A DNA stretch of 64,000 nucleotides from Bedellia somnulentella (GCA_963576735.1 OY755173.1:6294873-6358872), one strand, 5' to 3'. Shown: positions 21,066 through 33,521, counted from the stretch's first letter. Notes: generated by a model from the letters alone, not told the origin. A program made the numbers and translations.

Positions 21066-24000
21066 ATGGATAACTATGTAGTACTGTCTTTTATTGGCGA
21101 GGGTTCGTTTGGTCGTGTATTTAAAGCGAAACATAGAGAAACCGAAGATGTTGTGGCTTTGAAGGTTATTCGAAAGGTATTATTTTATGCTTTACCTATC
21201 TTTTGTTTGTGGGATGTGTACAGTATAGTACGTTTTGATAATTATTATTTTTCTGTTCATAGTATTTGCTGAAGAGAAAGTATCACTGTTATTTTAGTTA
21301 CTCTCAATACTTCTCTGAGAACCCTACTACCAACTACTTACTACTATACGTTACGTTAGTCTTCCAGACTGCCAAATTTTAAAGTTTTATTTGACTAGCC
21401 TTTATTGATACTACCATTCCATAATGAAAGCACTTTTAAATAAACTATTAGTTAGATTAGGGTACTTGAAAACCATCTCTTCAGCTTTATAATATTTAGC
21501 TTTGTCAATCATTTATCAAATTTACATCTTTGCATTAAATATTAATAAGGGTTTATTGATAAAATTTAAACCACTTTGCATAAAACAAAGGAAACATGAA
21601 TAAGTTCATGAAATACGGCCACATTTTTACTGATATTACAAAATAATAAAGTATTTTTGTGCATTATTTTTTCAATATCATACTATAACTTTTGTTGAGT
21701 ATGGTGGCAATTCTCTACAATAACTACAGAAAAAATGGATTATACACAAAAAATCATAAATGATTGGAAAAAAAATCATTTATTGTTTTTTAGCTTCATT
21801 TAAACTCTTCTTTTTATTAATTTATTTTTATAAGGAAAATAAACAGCTGTGGTACTTAAAATTATGATACATTTTACACAGCCTTAATAGAAGCAAAAAT
21901 AATACTGAGTTCTTCTGCAGAGTTTGCTAAGCTACAACATAACCTTTTTTCATATTTCAGAAAGGGCGCTCTGCAAAAGACCTTAAAAACCTTAAGCTAG
22001 AATGTGATATTCAAAGACAACTGAAGCATCCAAATATTATTTTGATGATAGATAGTTTTGATACAGACACAGAATTAGTAGTAGTCACAGAATATGCTGA
22101 AAAAGAACTGCACGGTATTCTTGCTAAAGAAGGATGTCTAAATGAAGACCAAGTTCAAAAGATCACTTGGGATTTAGTATCTGCCTTGTACTACTTGCAC
22201 TCGCACAGAGTCTTACACAGGTTAGTTTTATTCTTTCTGTCTTGTAAGCCTTTTGCTAAAAGTGAAAATCATATTTTTTTAATAACACAAACTAAGATGT
22301 CATTTAACAAAACAAAATTAACATTGTACAAACGTAATTGTACATTTTGTTTTCAGGATCTTATAATTTGGATATATTTATTTTCACCCAATTGTTGAGT
22401 GTTAGTTTGAATTAAAATAACTGAGGGTTTGCTATAAAATTCCCATTTTATTTTTAAATTGCCTAACTTATGCATGTGGCTGCTAGTATTACCTAGGTGT
22501 ATTGCTATGCAAAATTTTAGGGGAAGCCTATTTTAGCTTCATTATTAATATGGACATATTACACAAACTAAGCTAGCCCCTAGATATGCATAACAAATAA
22601 CCCGTGGAAAGGGATAGTAACTCAATAAGTTTCTTAATAAACATATTCATATTCATCACACAAATGAATGCTCTCAGTGGGCTTCAAACCCTCTACCTCT
22701 GGATTCAGATAAAAAAAAAGATACATTCAGAGGCATATTCATGAATATTTACACTTAGATATTGATCTGCTTCAGGTATTGAACTCATGCTCATTAGTAA
22801 AATTGGCTCAAGCCACACTTTCAAATAGAATACTGTTAGAAATGGATGGATTAAATACTAAAAGCATTCTCTTCCAGATAGTTTGTCCTATTTTACTATC
22901 AAGATTGTTATTTAAAAATAATGTACTGTCTTCCTTAATTAAATCATTTTACCATTTGTATTAATTAATTTTCAGTTGTATAATACTTAACCTTTTAATA
23001 TTTTAGAGACCTTAAACCACAAAATGTACTATTAGACAGTACAGGACGGGCCAAATTATGTGACTTTGGTCTCGCTAGGATTATGACGAATGCAACTCAT
23101 ATCTTAACATCCATCAAAGGTACACCCTTGTACATGGCTCCAGAGTTAATTGATGAGAAACCATATGATCATCAGGTAAGTTAAATTTATTTTATAGTTT
23201 ACGCTTTCGGAAATCAAGAGGTGTATATGGTGAAATAATGGGTAATTAGGGTTTTCAATCATATTGCATTATTAATATTTGCATTGTTAATATTAACACA
23301 ACTAGAGAAAAATTGGTGAAAGTGTTATTCTAAGCCAGACTGCATAGTTAAGTAATTACCATTCTTGCAGAGGGAGGGGGAGGATGGTAAACATGAACCA
23401 ACAAATTTCTTTAAATCCATTAATTTCCATTGAAAAGATTGATAACTTTAATGATTGTTATAAAAATATATTTAAGAAGAATATACAGTAATTTTTTATT
23501 TTATATGTAGCATATTCTTGCTAACCAATTATGTTTCCAGGCTGATTTATGGTCATTGGGTTGCATAGTCTACGAGCTGATGGCAGGCCAGCCCCCTTTC
23601 TGCACCATGTCTATTTGGGAACTAGTCAGAATGATTCGCCACAAACCTGTTCAGTGGCCCAGTTTTATATCGAGTGAAACTCGATCATTCTTACAAGTAA
23701 GTACTTTGGTAACATGTTTCAATGAATGTCTGAAATTAATAGCAGAGAGATCTGATGAATTTACTATTCACTTACAGCCCGTATATGTCCCGACTGAAGA
23801 GCTCAAGCCTACCCTAAATAAGACTAACATACAGGCAAACTAAATATCAACATTAATGGTACTAGTTGGTTGCAACAGCTTAAAGTGCCCTTTGAAGCAC
23901 AAAATCATGTTAATTTTGGGGTAATTGGGTGATTCAAGCCCACAATATCCTTTCAAACTTGGGTAAATCTTACATTTTTTTTTTCATTTTAACCTAATAA

Positions 24001-27000
24001 CCCTGGGTAGCATCCAAGACCACTAAATTTTAAGCTAATCGCTTTATTACTACGCCACAGTTATACAAATACTTATTCTTTTCAGGGTTTATTACACAAA
24101 GATCCCAGCAAAAGGATGTCCTGGCCAGAGATATTACAACACAGCTATGTGGCAGGGCATGTGTTGATATTGCCTGGAGATGTTGAAAGTGATTCACCTT
24201 TTACAAAACCTCTGTCACATAGTCAGCAAGAAATGAAACAGTTACAGAGAGAAACCATACATAACAATACCAAGTAATTTGATGTTTTTTTTTTTTTTTG
24301 ACATGAATTCCTCATGTGGGGATTATTACTTATAATTACTTACTTAACTGACACTGTAGCTCAGTTGGTAGAGCGACGGGGGCGTATACCCGAAGGTCGC
24401 GGGTTCGAACCCCGCCAGTGTCGAAATTCTTCTTTCCTTTAATAACATCTTTTATTTATAAATACCAAGTAAGTTAGATCAACTGCTACCTTACTGACCC
24501 GTCCCCCACAAACAAATATGACATGCTAATGAATTGCAGAGCAGTAACTGTTAAAAAACATTTGATTTAGAATATATATACACACATATACTCACGGCTA
24601 TGAATCCCTTGAAGGGGTAGCCAGAGCTAGGGAATAGAAATTCCTCAGCCACTTTTGGAAGTTGCGTGGGGAAAAGATGGTGGAATAATAGTTTGTTGGT
24701 GGTTGGTAAATACCAATAGTCACCTCTTACGTACACCCACCGGAAGAAATGGGGTAGTGTTATTCTAAGCCGACACTACACAGCAAATATTTAGAATGTT
24801 TATGTTTAAAACATATTTCCTATCTCCTAACACACTGAAATTCGCTAGATTATTAGGTAACTAAGTAAACATTTTGAATTATTTTTTTCCAGGGCCTTGA
24901 AGCAAGAAAGTACTAATATGAAAGCGGTTGACAGAAGAGAACACGATTTACGTTATATGAGAGGAGTTGGAGTTGCCAATGCTGTGGAATGTGTACCTAT
25001 GTCTGATGATGATAGTATTAGAGCTACCAGTGCTTTTAGTGTAAGGGAGAGTCTTAAAACTGACGACGAAGATAGCGCCCAACCCATAACAGCCGCTAAT
25101 GCTAAATTACTGAGACATGAATACAATGTTATGAACAATTCCAATCTGGTTGTATGTAATCTAGAAAATAATATTGCTCAATTAGTTGTAGCTTCTAAAA
25201 AGCAAACTGGGTCCATTAAGAAAATGGATAAAATTATAGAAGAAAAATGTAAAGTTGAAAAGTTTATTGAAGAGAATAAAGCAGTAGATAATAAGGAAGA
25301 TGTTGAACAACAGCAAAGTATGAAACAAAAACCCAAGAGTAATTCAGGGACTGCATCACATAGTCTAGAGAACCCTAAAAGCTCAACAAAATCAGGGAGT
25401 GATATTAGTTCAGGATTAAGTAAAAGTGTTCCACCTTCATACAAACAAAAGCTTCTTCAGTTCTCAAAAGATAGATTAAGATTTGGAAGTGCTGGAAATA
25501 AGCTTACGAGAAGTATTAAAAGATCATTCCATTTTAGTCGAAGTTTCGATAAAAATAAGACTGAGAATCAAAGACGTACCAGTGAACCTGTAGTAGAAGT
25601 GGCAAGTTTAAGAGAAAATAAAGAGTTTTTATCTAAAGAAGAGAAAGATGAAGATATCGAAAAATGTGAAGTCATAGAAGATACATGTAATGATAAAGAT
25701 ATAAATAATGACAATGTTTTAAATGCGGATGAAACAAAAGGTAAGTTACTATTAATATAAAAAAATAATTAATTCACTAAAATAAATAATTTAAAGAAAC
25801 AATAATTAATTCATTAATTAAAAAATAACGTGGGTAAGATAAAATAGTATAAATTACCAGGTGTAACAAATAAATTTCATGTTATGATACCTTTTTTGGC
25901 AGTGTTTATGGGACATATAAATATAGTTATATGTTTCAAACATTGGTTATTAATTTTACTACTTAATTAAATATGAATTTCCATATTTTTGCAGAAAAAG
26001 AACCATCAGCTATTGAATTAGAAGAGTGGGAAGCTTTTTTGAATTCAAATATCAGTGAAGTGATGGATGGTGATGTTGAATCATTGACGCAGCTGAATAT
26101 GGTATTTTATATAAACATCTATTATGCTTTCTCATTATAAATGCTTTCTTACAACTACAGAGTAATATTATCATTAATTACTACACTACTAAACTGATCA
26201 CCAAGGACGACTTTTCTATCTCCACCAAAACAGTGCAAAAAAGTTACATAAAATCTCATTATTTCACTGTTTTCATTTTACATTACTGCACTGTTTTCCT
26301 TTTTATATTAGATAAAATTTTTAGGAAGCGGTTTACAGTTTACATTAGCCTATTTATTTCCAACCACGTAGTTTCAATAGTTGCAAAAACAAACTGCTGT
26401 GACCACAGACGGACAGACAGACAGAAATAATAGGGTTTCGCATTCGCATGTTGATTAGCTTATGCACAACCTGTGGAAATAAGTACCGCCTCTATGTAGG
26501 GAGATGTGGGTTTAAATCCTGAGGGGGCTTTACACCCACTGTGTCTTTCCAAAGTGTGGTTTATTTATCACATCACATCATGTGGTTGTTAACGTTTTGC
26601 ACATAGCCAAGTGGGTTTCTTCACGATGTTCATCAATAGCGTTGAGTGTCGAGAAAGATTACACACACTTCAGGTGTATTTTGAATGAATATAGCATAAT
26701 ATTTATTCAAAACGCACCTACTTGCTTGTGATGTTGCTGGCTTTCGTGCCACCATAAATATGTGTGAAGTAAAATTTTACAGCTTGTATTTGATGAGAAT
26801 GACTTTTTTTAATGAAAACATCATGTGGGGATTATCATTAATAAATAAAGGAAAGAAAAATTTCGATCTATTTGTATGTGTGTTCGAGCTTGCATTTGCC
26901 TTTTCGATGTTTAAAGGTGCCAAAATTGGAAAAAGTAATTTTATGATTACTAATTTCTTTGTGTTTCATAGATTTCATAGTTGATTATAATAGTTTCTTC

Positions 27001-29384
27001 CTTCAAATTGTCTTTTTGTGTGTTTTCTTTAAGCTGCATTTCATAGTTTGATTTTAATTATTTTCTTGAACAGTGAAGTAATTATCTCTTTCTCATATTA
27101 ATAAATTGTTATTATGTCAGGTAAGCATGGTGATAGGAGTCCTAGGCAGTGCGGCTCACGGCGGGAGCGGTGGAGGGGGGGCGCGGGTATACGGGGCGGT
27201 GGCCGCACTGCTCTCCCTGCCGCCCGTCGCGCCCTCGCTGCAGAGACACACGCTGCTCAACATACAGGACGTACGTGACGTCATAGCTATACTCTCACAC
27301 TAACAAACCTATACTAGCGGTGTATACCAATATAGCGGTGGCCGCACTGCTCTCCCTGCCGCCCGTCGCGCCCTCGCTGCAGAGACACACGCTGCTCAAC
27401 ATACAGGACGTACGTGACGTCATAGCTATACTCTCACACTAACAAACCTATACTAGCGGTGTATACCAATATAGCGGTGGCCGCACTGCTCTCCCTGCCG
27501 CCCGTCGCGCCCTCGCTGCAGAGACACACGCTGCTCAACATACAGGACGTACGTGACGTCATAGCTATACTCTCACACTAACAAACCTATACTTTGTATA
27601 TCATCATCATCATTATTCAGCTCGTAGACGTCGACTGCTGGACATGACCTTTCCCAAAAATGTCCACAACGGCCTGTCCTGTGCCGCACTCACCCGTCAA
27701 CATTCCACTACCTTGAGCAAATTTTCGGACCGCTTTAAAGGAGGCGTATTGGACCGTCTTCCACGAGTTTTTATGTCCAGTTAAACTATTCTCTCAACCT
27801 AAGAAAGCTCAACTTGATTTTATGTTTAAGGAGACCTTCCTATTGAACCATTATGTGCCTCATTTTTCCCAAGCCCCATAATTTTTCAACAAGATTAGTT
27901 ATCCTCTTTTCGTTCGACATTTTTAAATTACACCTAGTCTTCCTCCAGGCCGCTTTATCTTTTATTGATCTTAAGTATTTTTCTAGGTGTACCTTGAAGC
28001 GAAAGTGGTGTATAACTTCGTATCAGCCATCAATACTCTGCTGAAGAACGTCAAAAAAGTAGATCAAAACAGTGATGAAAGGTATGAGACCATTATTAAT
28101 TACGAAGAAGAAAATCTCAGATTAATAGATTGCATTTATTAAATTTATTAAATTAATGAATTAAATTATGAGTAAAAGTAATAAATATTGCATAATACAT
28201 TATAATGTATATGATAACATACTTCTCTATGGATTTACGAACCAAATAAAATTTCAGATTAGTAAGCGTGGGTCGAATGCTAGAAGTAATATCATGGCTG
28301 TGCGTCAAATCGTGCAGAGCAGTGCGACAGTTTGCAGACGCGGTGGAAGCTCATACGGCTTGGGCAGTCTTCAATACTTTACTTAGATTAGGTAAGTCGG
28401 GTTTAGTACTTTGGTGTACCTTGGAAGTCATGGGTGTTGGCATGGAACAACACTATATTATTTATACTCATATACTCACGGCTATAAATCCCTTAACGGG
28501 TTGCCAGAGCTTTGGAATGAAAAATTCCTCAGCCACTTTTGGAAGTTGATTGGGGAAAAGATGGTAATAATAAATGTTTTTGGTGACGGGTCTCCAACCA
28601 CATCGCCCAAAAATCACTTAATAAGCCCCTATACCCTTAGTCGCCTCTTACGATCACCCACGGGTAGAAATGGGGTAGTGTTATTCTAAGCCGACACTAC
28701 ACTATTTATACTTGTTGTATATACTTGTATATAGCCTTGTTCGAGATGGGTGTGACAAATATTAACTGTGAGTTAATTTACCCAGAGATAAGTATAATAA
28801 ATTAATAATATTATATTGTCAACCTTGTAAAACTATACCTATGACTTTGAAAGGACATACCGTTGTTGCTCCGATTTAAAAAATCTCAGAGGCAATGCTT
28901 TTTTAGCCAAACTACCAAGTTATGTTACGCATTTGCGTTGTACAATCAACACATATTGTCACGTTACTTAACGTATACTAGTTCTTAGTTTAATAAAATT
29001 CGATCACTAATAAAACGTACTTTATTTTCAGATACGGTTTCACCGAGAATTGTTCTAAACGTTGTTGGGATCCTCGTGACTGTACTACAAGACCTCCCAG
29101 AACACGCAGATGTTGTTGAAAAAATACTATTTTACGACCAAAATTATAACTTTATGTCTCTTTTAGAACCACCCCATGATGCATTAAGAATGAGGGTTTG
29201 TATCCTCATAAGTCTCCTGTGTACATTCTCGTGTACGTCTTTTTCTATAGCAATGGAGACGAAATGGAGTAAGAAAGAAAGTGATAGCTTAGAAGCATTG
29301 CATACTCATTGCAATGTTACACTTAATAGGGCGGCTAGGTTAGCTACCAAGGAGCTAAGTAATATGCCATTTTATATTGGATAA
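21066..29384 (+). CDS. fu: Serine/threonine protein kinase Fused (Hedgehog pathway), complete, 11 exons
   Basis: Exons: 21066-21176, 21961-22220, 23007-23175, 23541-23696, 24086-24273, 24893-25740, 25995-26101, 27121-27270, 27987-28081, 28258-28391, 29032-29384. All introns are GT-AG, phases match, total 857 codons including stop. Residues 1 to about 260 form a kinase domain: GEGSFG (11-16), VALK with Lys33, Glu51 in helix C, HRDLKPQN (catalytic Asp125), DFG (143-145), GTPLYMAPE (162-170), then [13 protein letters not shown]. Lys33 and Asp125 match the positions I recall for Drosophila Fused. Exon 6 (about residues 296-577) is Lys/Ser/Glu-rich, low complexity, probably disordered. Residues 578-856 form the C-terminal regulatory part, which in flies binds Costal-2 and Su(fu). 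Drosophila Fused is about 805 aa, so length fits. Fused transduces Smoothened signals in the cytoplasm to the Gli/Ci factor. An upstream in-frame stop supports the start. Exon 8 is partly triplicated downstream. Confidence 0.93.
23700..24030. repeat. Dispersed repeat in fused intron 4
   Basis: The segment with GTTGCAACAGCTTAAAGTGCC and AACTTGGGTAAATCTTAC resembles a common lepidopteran interspersed repeat. It is present again in the inverted duplicate at 17374-17655. Open frames reading from exon 4 into it are spurious. Confidence 0.5.
24298..24455 (+). mobile_element. tRNA-like SINE in fused intron 5
   Basis: After a T run, the CCTCATGTGGGGATTATTAC body leads into a 73-nt tRNA-like head at 24350-24422. 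That head has GACACTG / CAGTGTC acceptor pairing, GCTC/GAGC D arm, A box TAGCTCAGTTGGTAGAGC, GCGGG-TTCGAAC-CCCGC T arm and B box GGTTCGAACCC. The anticodon loop is abnormal (eight bases, no T33). The AAGGAAAG-type end follows in reverse complement. Best preserved tRNA-like head in the window. Confidence 0.7.
24581..24784 (-). repeat. Family A copy in fused intron 5, internally deleted
   Basis: Tail and stem-loop at the left and the CTGTGTAGTGTCGG-like 5' end at the right. About 40 bp around the GGTTGGAGACCC segment are missing. Confidence 0.7.
26540..26680. repeat. Family B SINE fragments in fused intron 7
   Basis: Contains CAAGTGGGTTTCTTCACGAT, the central family B motif, next to a diverged tRNA-like TGGGTTTAAATCCTG. 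Rearranged and degraded. Confidence 0.45.
26800..26865 (+). repeat. CCCCACATGAGG-family relic in fused intron 7
   Basis: AACATCATGTGGGGATTATC followed by AAATAAAGGAAAGAAAAATT; the tRNA-like part is absent. Confidence 0.55.
27196..27593 (+). repeat. 139-bp tandem repeat spanning the 3' half of fused exon 8 and its donor
   Basis: Units start at 27196, 27335 and 27474; the third is cut short at 27593. Apart from the junction bases the copies appear identical. Each carries the last 75 bp of exon 8 (ending AACATACAGGAC), the splice donor GTACGT, a TGACGTCA palindrome and 64 bp of intron, or less in the last. Copies 2 and 3 are preceded by a possible acceptor (ATATAG), but splicing there would shift the frame by one base, so inclusion would be disruptive. 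A recent tandem duplication or an assembly artefact are both possible. Confidence 0.9.
27602..27800 (-). repeat. RTE-like LINE 3' end relic in fused intron 8
   Basis: Begins with an ATC-repeat tail (ATCATCATCATCATTATTCA) then a GTAGACGTCGACTGCTGGAC segment typical of the 3' end of lepidopteran RTE/BovB-like LINEs. A second copy is at 32335-32545. Confidence 0.6.
28463..28702 (-). repeat. Family A copy in fused intron 10
   Basis: Near full length, with the tail at the left and TAGTGTCGGCTTAGAATAAC-like 5' end at the right. A 15-20% diverged subfamily shared with 33131-33369 (GTGATTTTTGG, GACGGGTCTCC variants). Confidence 0.7.
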
Positions 29385-29561
29385 AAATTATAAAACTATT
29401 TTATGGAAACTGTCTTTAAAATTATATAGAAAAATATTAAACGAAGTATAAACTAAAAACTTTATGTTCACACGACTAGGCAACTCAGCTATTTGACTAT
29501 TTATAAGAAACAAGCATCAACTGTGTATTTGTTCATTGTACATTAAAATAATTCTTGCATT

Positions 29562-29567
29562 AATAAA
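29562..29567 (+). terminator. Candidate polyadenylation signal of fused
   Basis: AATAAA about 178 bases after the fused stop codon. It is the first canonical hexamer downstream; not confirmed by transcript data. Confidence 0.5.
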
Positions 29568-30112
29568 ATTCAGTTTTTATACGAAATTAGTGGTTAGAAA
29601 GTATTAAAATTTACTATATAATTTGAATTAAATTTTTACAAAGCAGATATTGTACTTAAAATTTTGGATAAAATACTGATCTCTTTTATTGTCCGAATAC
29701 CTTTTTAAGAAAATGAAGTCATTTTTTAAAAACACTATCTTATACTTATTATTAGAATCTCAATATATTTTTGTTTTATGAGCTTAGAATGATGATAAGA
29801 ATTAAGTGATTGTTATATGTTTGTCCATATCAAATACGAATGTTTTGTCATTGTCGTATTAGAAGTGTTATATTACGTCATGTCATGAACTTGTACGGGA
29901 GGTAATTCCTAACAAAATTATAAAAATAAACTTCGATGTACAATCATTGTGTCGCTGCAACAAACTTGAAATCTTATGTGATTTTTAATCATGAGGTTGT
30001 GATAAAGACTTACAAAAACAAGTTAATCAAAAATTTGTGAATATTCATATACCAGCAGATATAAATAGTGTAAAAGAAACTTTTATTTTTAATTTTACTA
30101 AGATATCCAACA
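29568..30112. other. 3' flank of fused
   Basis: AT-rich, no further gene or repeat recognised. Confidence 0.35.
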
Positions 30113-30950
30113 GGCAAGCACGAGCCCTGTTTAAACTAGTTATCGCGTGGTATAAAGCAGCCATCTCTTACGCACTTACTTAGTATCGTATACTGCCATC
30201 TCATTCTAACCGTTATCGTGTCGATAAAATAGCGCTCGTGCTTGCCCTTCAGATCAGTTTAGGATATATGCACATAGGAGTATGTGCACTCTGATCAATG
30301 TGTGTTTTATAACGCAAAGCCCAAAGTGTAGTTTTGAAATGCTTCCATTCGGTGTTTCTCACTTCTGGATTTTTAATTACTACAGTTCGATATAATGTCT
30401 AGTGCTATTTCACACGTATGGGCTTCTGGGTAGCAGTCCAGCTAGTATGAGCGACCTTTTAACTGGATAACGCGTTGTATAAAACAGACATCTCTTTTGC
30501 ACTTACATAGTATCGTATATATTTGTCTTGTTCTAACTGACTGAGTAACGATAAAATAACGCTCGCAAGACCTCCTGCCCGGCTAGTACGAGCGGTGTTT
30601 AAACTAGGTATCGCGTGGGATAAAGCAGCCATCTCCTACGCACTTACTTAGTATCGTATGCTGCCATCTCATTCGAAGCGTTATGGTGTCGATAAAATAG
30701 CGCTCGTGCTTGGCCTTCTGCCCGGCTAGTACGAGCGGTGTTTAAACTAGTTATCGCGTGGTATAAAGCAGCCATCTCCTACGCACTTACTTAGTATCGT
30801 ATGCTGCCATCTCATTCTAACCGTTATCGTGTCGATAAAATAGCGCTCGTGCTTGCCCCTGCAGGGGAGAATAAGAGAATGCGTAAGAGATGGCTGCTTT
30901 ATCCCACGCGATAACTAGTTTAAATACGGCTGGTGCTTGCCCTTCTGGTG
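30113..30950. mobile_element. Cluster of short inverted-repeat elements (MITE array)
   Basis: A unit of about 135-140 bp occurs in four plus-oriented copies (30113-30247, about 30438-30575, 30578-30720, 30721-30861), followed by an inverted partial copy at 30862-30950. The unit reads GTTTAAACTAGTTATCGCGTGG ... TAAAGCAGCCATCTC ... GATAAAATAGCGCTCGTGC. The first copy has inverted ends GGCAAGCACGAGC / GCTCGTGCTTGCC. Copies 3 and 4 abut directly, sharing CTGCCCGGCTAGTACGAGCG. No coding capacity. Confidence 0.75.
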
Positions 30951-32010
30951 TAAGGACTTATCGGACCAACACCGTTATCCGTGAAAGCTATAACACATGG
31001 CACTACTGTCTACCCGGCTGCAAATAAATGGCCTTACCGGACAAACCGCGCATTTTGAGCAAAAGCTAAATTATGTATACTTTTTAAATCTTTATCCGGC
31101 ACTGGCTACCCCGCAACCGCCCCCTAGAGAGGGTTAGAAAGAGATAGAGATATACGATACTTTGTAAGTGCAAACGAGATAGCAGTTTCAAACCACGAGA
31201 TTTATAGTTTAAAGGACAAGCGTGCTACCAATCCTGATTACGTATCCTTTGCGACTTTGTGTCGTAGGTTGCAACATTGTAGTTGTCAATAAATTTGTGT
31301 GTTTTGACAGTTGTGACAGCGATAATGTTGCATCCTGTGTTATAATCGATCATCACTAAGATACGTAATAAGAGGCGATTCGATTTTATTTAAGACGAAT
31401 ATTTTTTAATAAAAAATTAGTTCTTACAGATCCCAGAGGTTTCTTTTTGGGAACGGTATTGTTGAATCATGTTTTAGGATTTTAGGTTTTATGTTGGAAA
31501 TCCAAATCAATCTGAAAAATATATATCCTAAGGCCTCCTCCAAAATGTAATGTTTTATAATATAACATATACATGCTCAACACGACTTTTCGTATAGGTT
31601 TAAGAACATTCGGAGTTTTTATGAATGAAAGATAGTATTCAGTTATACTAACAATGAAATTACATCACGTCCATAATGTATATCTGATAAATATATTTAA
31701 ATTTGTTTGTTTAAGATAAGCTGCGAGTAAGTTGTTGTGATGTCTCTGTACTGTAGGTACTGATGTCGTTTTTTTATCTGAGTAAAGTTCAAAAGTTTAT
31801 ATAACTAATGTAATAATTGTGCCATATTAAATGTAAAAAAAGCAACGTAATTTTTATTGGATTGATATAAGTTTTACAATTTCTAAATGAAGATTTACGA
31901 TAGTAAACAATACTTTCTAGCAATGTGTTTTGTATGATTAATCTTTACCTCCTCTACCACACTAACATCAGCCTCTACCAATCATCTTTTTTATTTCCGC
32001 TTTTCAATTA
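30951..32010. other. Intergenic, mostly unassigned
   Basis: A diverged stretch near 31130-31210 (GAGATATACGATACTTTGTAAG, CACGAGATTTATAGTTTAAA) resembles an inverted remnant of the MITE unit. Otherwise nothing recognised. Confidence 0.35.
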
Positions 32011-32014
32011 CTAC

Positions 32015-32115
32015 TGAATTTTTTCCTCGCTTAACTCCCAAAATTGGCTGAACAATTTCTAATGCTGAAGCCCTAGCTACATCTTTATTTTGGGATTAAT
32101 AGCCGTGAGTATAAA
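32015..32115 (+). repeat. Family A 3' half, diverged
   Basis: CCTCGCTTAACTCCCAAAAT through TTGGGATTAATAGCCGTGAG; 5'-truncated. Confidence 0.55.
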
Positions 32116-32334
32116 TATGAATCCATGCAACATTTTAGCGTCTTAATTATATATTAATATAGAAAAATATGATTTAAATGCATTGCAATGCATAGTTCTC
32201 ATAAGCTGCGGTTCGTTCAATTAACCAGTTTAAAATCCTGTAAATTTACTGTAACTAAAGATCCAAGGGAGTATTTCAGAGGTGAGGGCGAGGTAGAGGG
32301 GGGGAGGGGGGCTTCTAATATTTCAAATCATGTT

Positions 32335-32545
32335 TATTATCATCATCATCAGCCAATAGACGTCCGCCGCTGGACATAGACCTTCCCCAAAGATTTCCAC
32401 AACGAACGGTTCTGTGCTGTCCATCCATGGCCTTCCCGCATATTTCACCAAGTCATCAGTCTACATTGTGGGAGGCCTACCAACACTGCGTCGTCCGGTA
32501 CGTGGTCGCCACTCCAGAACCTTCGAGATCCAACGTTGTATTTTT
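32335..32545 (-). repeat. RTE-like LINE 3' end relic
   Basis: ATCATCATCATCAGCC tail followed by AATAGACGTCCGCCGCTGGA and GTGGGAGGCCTACCAACACT, the usual minus-strand reading of an RTE/BovB-like 3' end. Confidence 0.65.
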
Positions 32546-32941
32546 AAATATGATTTTATTTGTATATTCTACTCTTAGACATTGTTTATAACATTTTGAC
32601 ATTGTGAAGTTATCAATGATTATTGAAGAACCATTGACGTCTTAAGTAGCGTTACTTATAATCAGTTTTTTTTGTATTTATTGCTTACTTACTTATATTC
32701 ACGCCCATTAATTATTGTAATAATTAGGTTTTGATATTACACTTCAAGTGAGTAGGACATAATAAATCGGAAATTAATTTCATAAAAATTATATATATTT
32801 ATATGGTTCGAAGCCATTTAAAATTACTCAGAAATGTGCAGGGGTTCCCAGACTTGCCTAGGCCTGTATTCTGGAGAACCACTTAACAATTCTAATTTAC
32901 AATGACACTTTTATTGGAATTGAGTTAATTGTAGTAGTTAT

Positions 32942-33114
32942 GCAGTGTCGGCTTAGAATAGCACTATCCCATTTCTTCCCGTGTTGTATTCCCGTGTTGT
33001 GTTCCCGTATTGTGTTTTGTTGTTGTGTTATGAAGTTTGGGGTCCTTCACCATCAACCTTTATTTTACCGTCTTTTCCCTACTTAAATTCCAAAAGTGGC
33101 TAAGAAATTAATGC
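32942..33114 (+). repeat. Family A copy, rearranged
   Basis: 5' part (GCAGTGTCGGCTTAGAATAG), an expanded GTTGT-rich stretch at 32975-33030, then CCATCAACCTTTATTTTACC. The 3' tail is missing. Confidence 0.55.
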
Positions 33115-33130
33115 ATTTTTTCAAATTTTT

Positions 33131-33369
33131 GTCGGTTTAGAATAACACTACCCATTTCTACCCCTGGGTGATTGTAAGAGGCGACTAAGGGTATAGGGGC
33201 TTTTTAAGTGATTTTTGGACGATGTGGTTGGAGACCCGTCACCAAAAATATTTATTATTACCATCTTTTCCCAATCAACTTCCAAAAGTGGCTGAGGAAT
33301 TATTCATTCCAAAGCTCTGGCTACCCCGTTACGGGATTTATAGCCGTGAGTATATGTATGTATGTATGT
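33131..33369 (+). repeat. Family A copy, near full length
   Basis: From GTCGGTTTAGAATAACACTA to GCCGTGAGTATATGTATGTA. Same subfamily as the copy in fused intron 10. Confidence 0.75.
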
Positions 33370-33521
33370 TCAAAAAAACTTAAAAACACCCATTTTAAGC
33401 ATATTTAGCTCAATCAAATCATAAAAAATCGTGGACGCTCAGTGCCATATTTTTCGTCTATAGAGCAACCCACGCTTTTTCATGATTTTCAGCTCATATT
33501 GGGAACTATTTTTCACTAATA

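Noticed and set aside
23556..23843. Fused ending at a stop in intron 4 (readthrough of exon 4)
   Set aside because: A clean GTAAGT donor at 23697 joins in phase to exon 5; the extension is repeat sequence.
24350..24422. Possible functional tRNA gene
   Set aside because: The anticodon loop has eight bases and no T33, and the same odd arm recurs in other SINE copies.
25178..25444. Minus-strand frames across fused exon 6
   Set aside because: Shadows of the large fused exon; no domain.
27106..27303. Stand-alone 65-aa gene
   Set aside because: It is fused exon 8 read through its acceptor and donor.
30113..30950. CRISPR-like array
   Set aside because: Units are long, contiguous and include an inverted copy, with no spacers; the host is a eukaryote.
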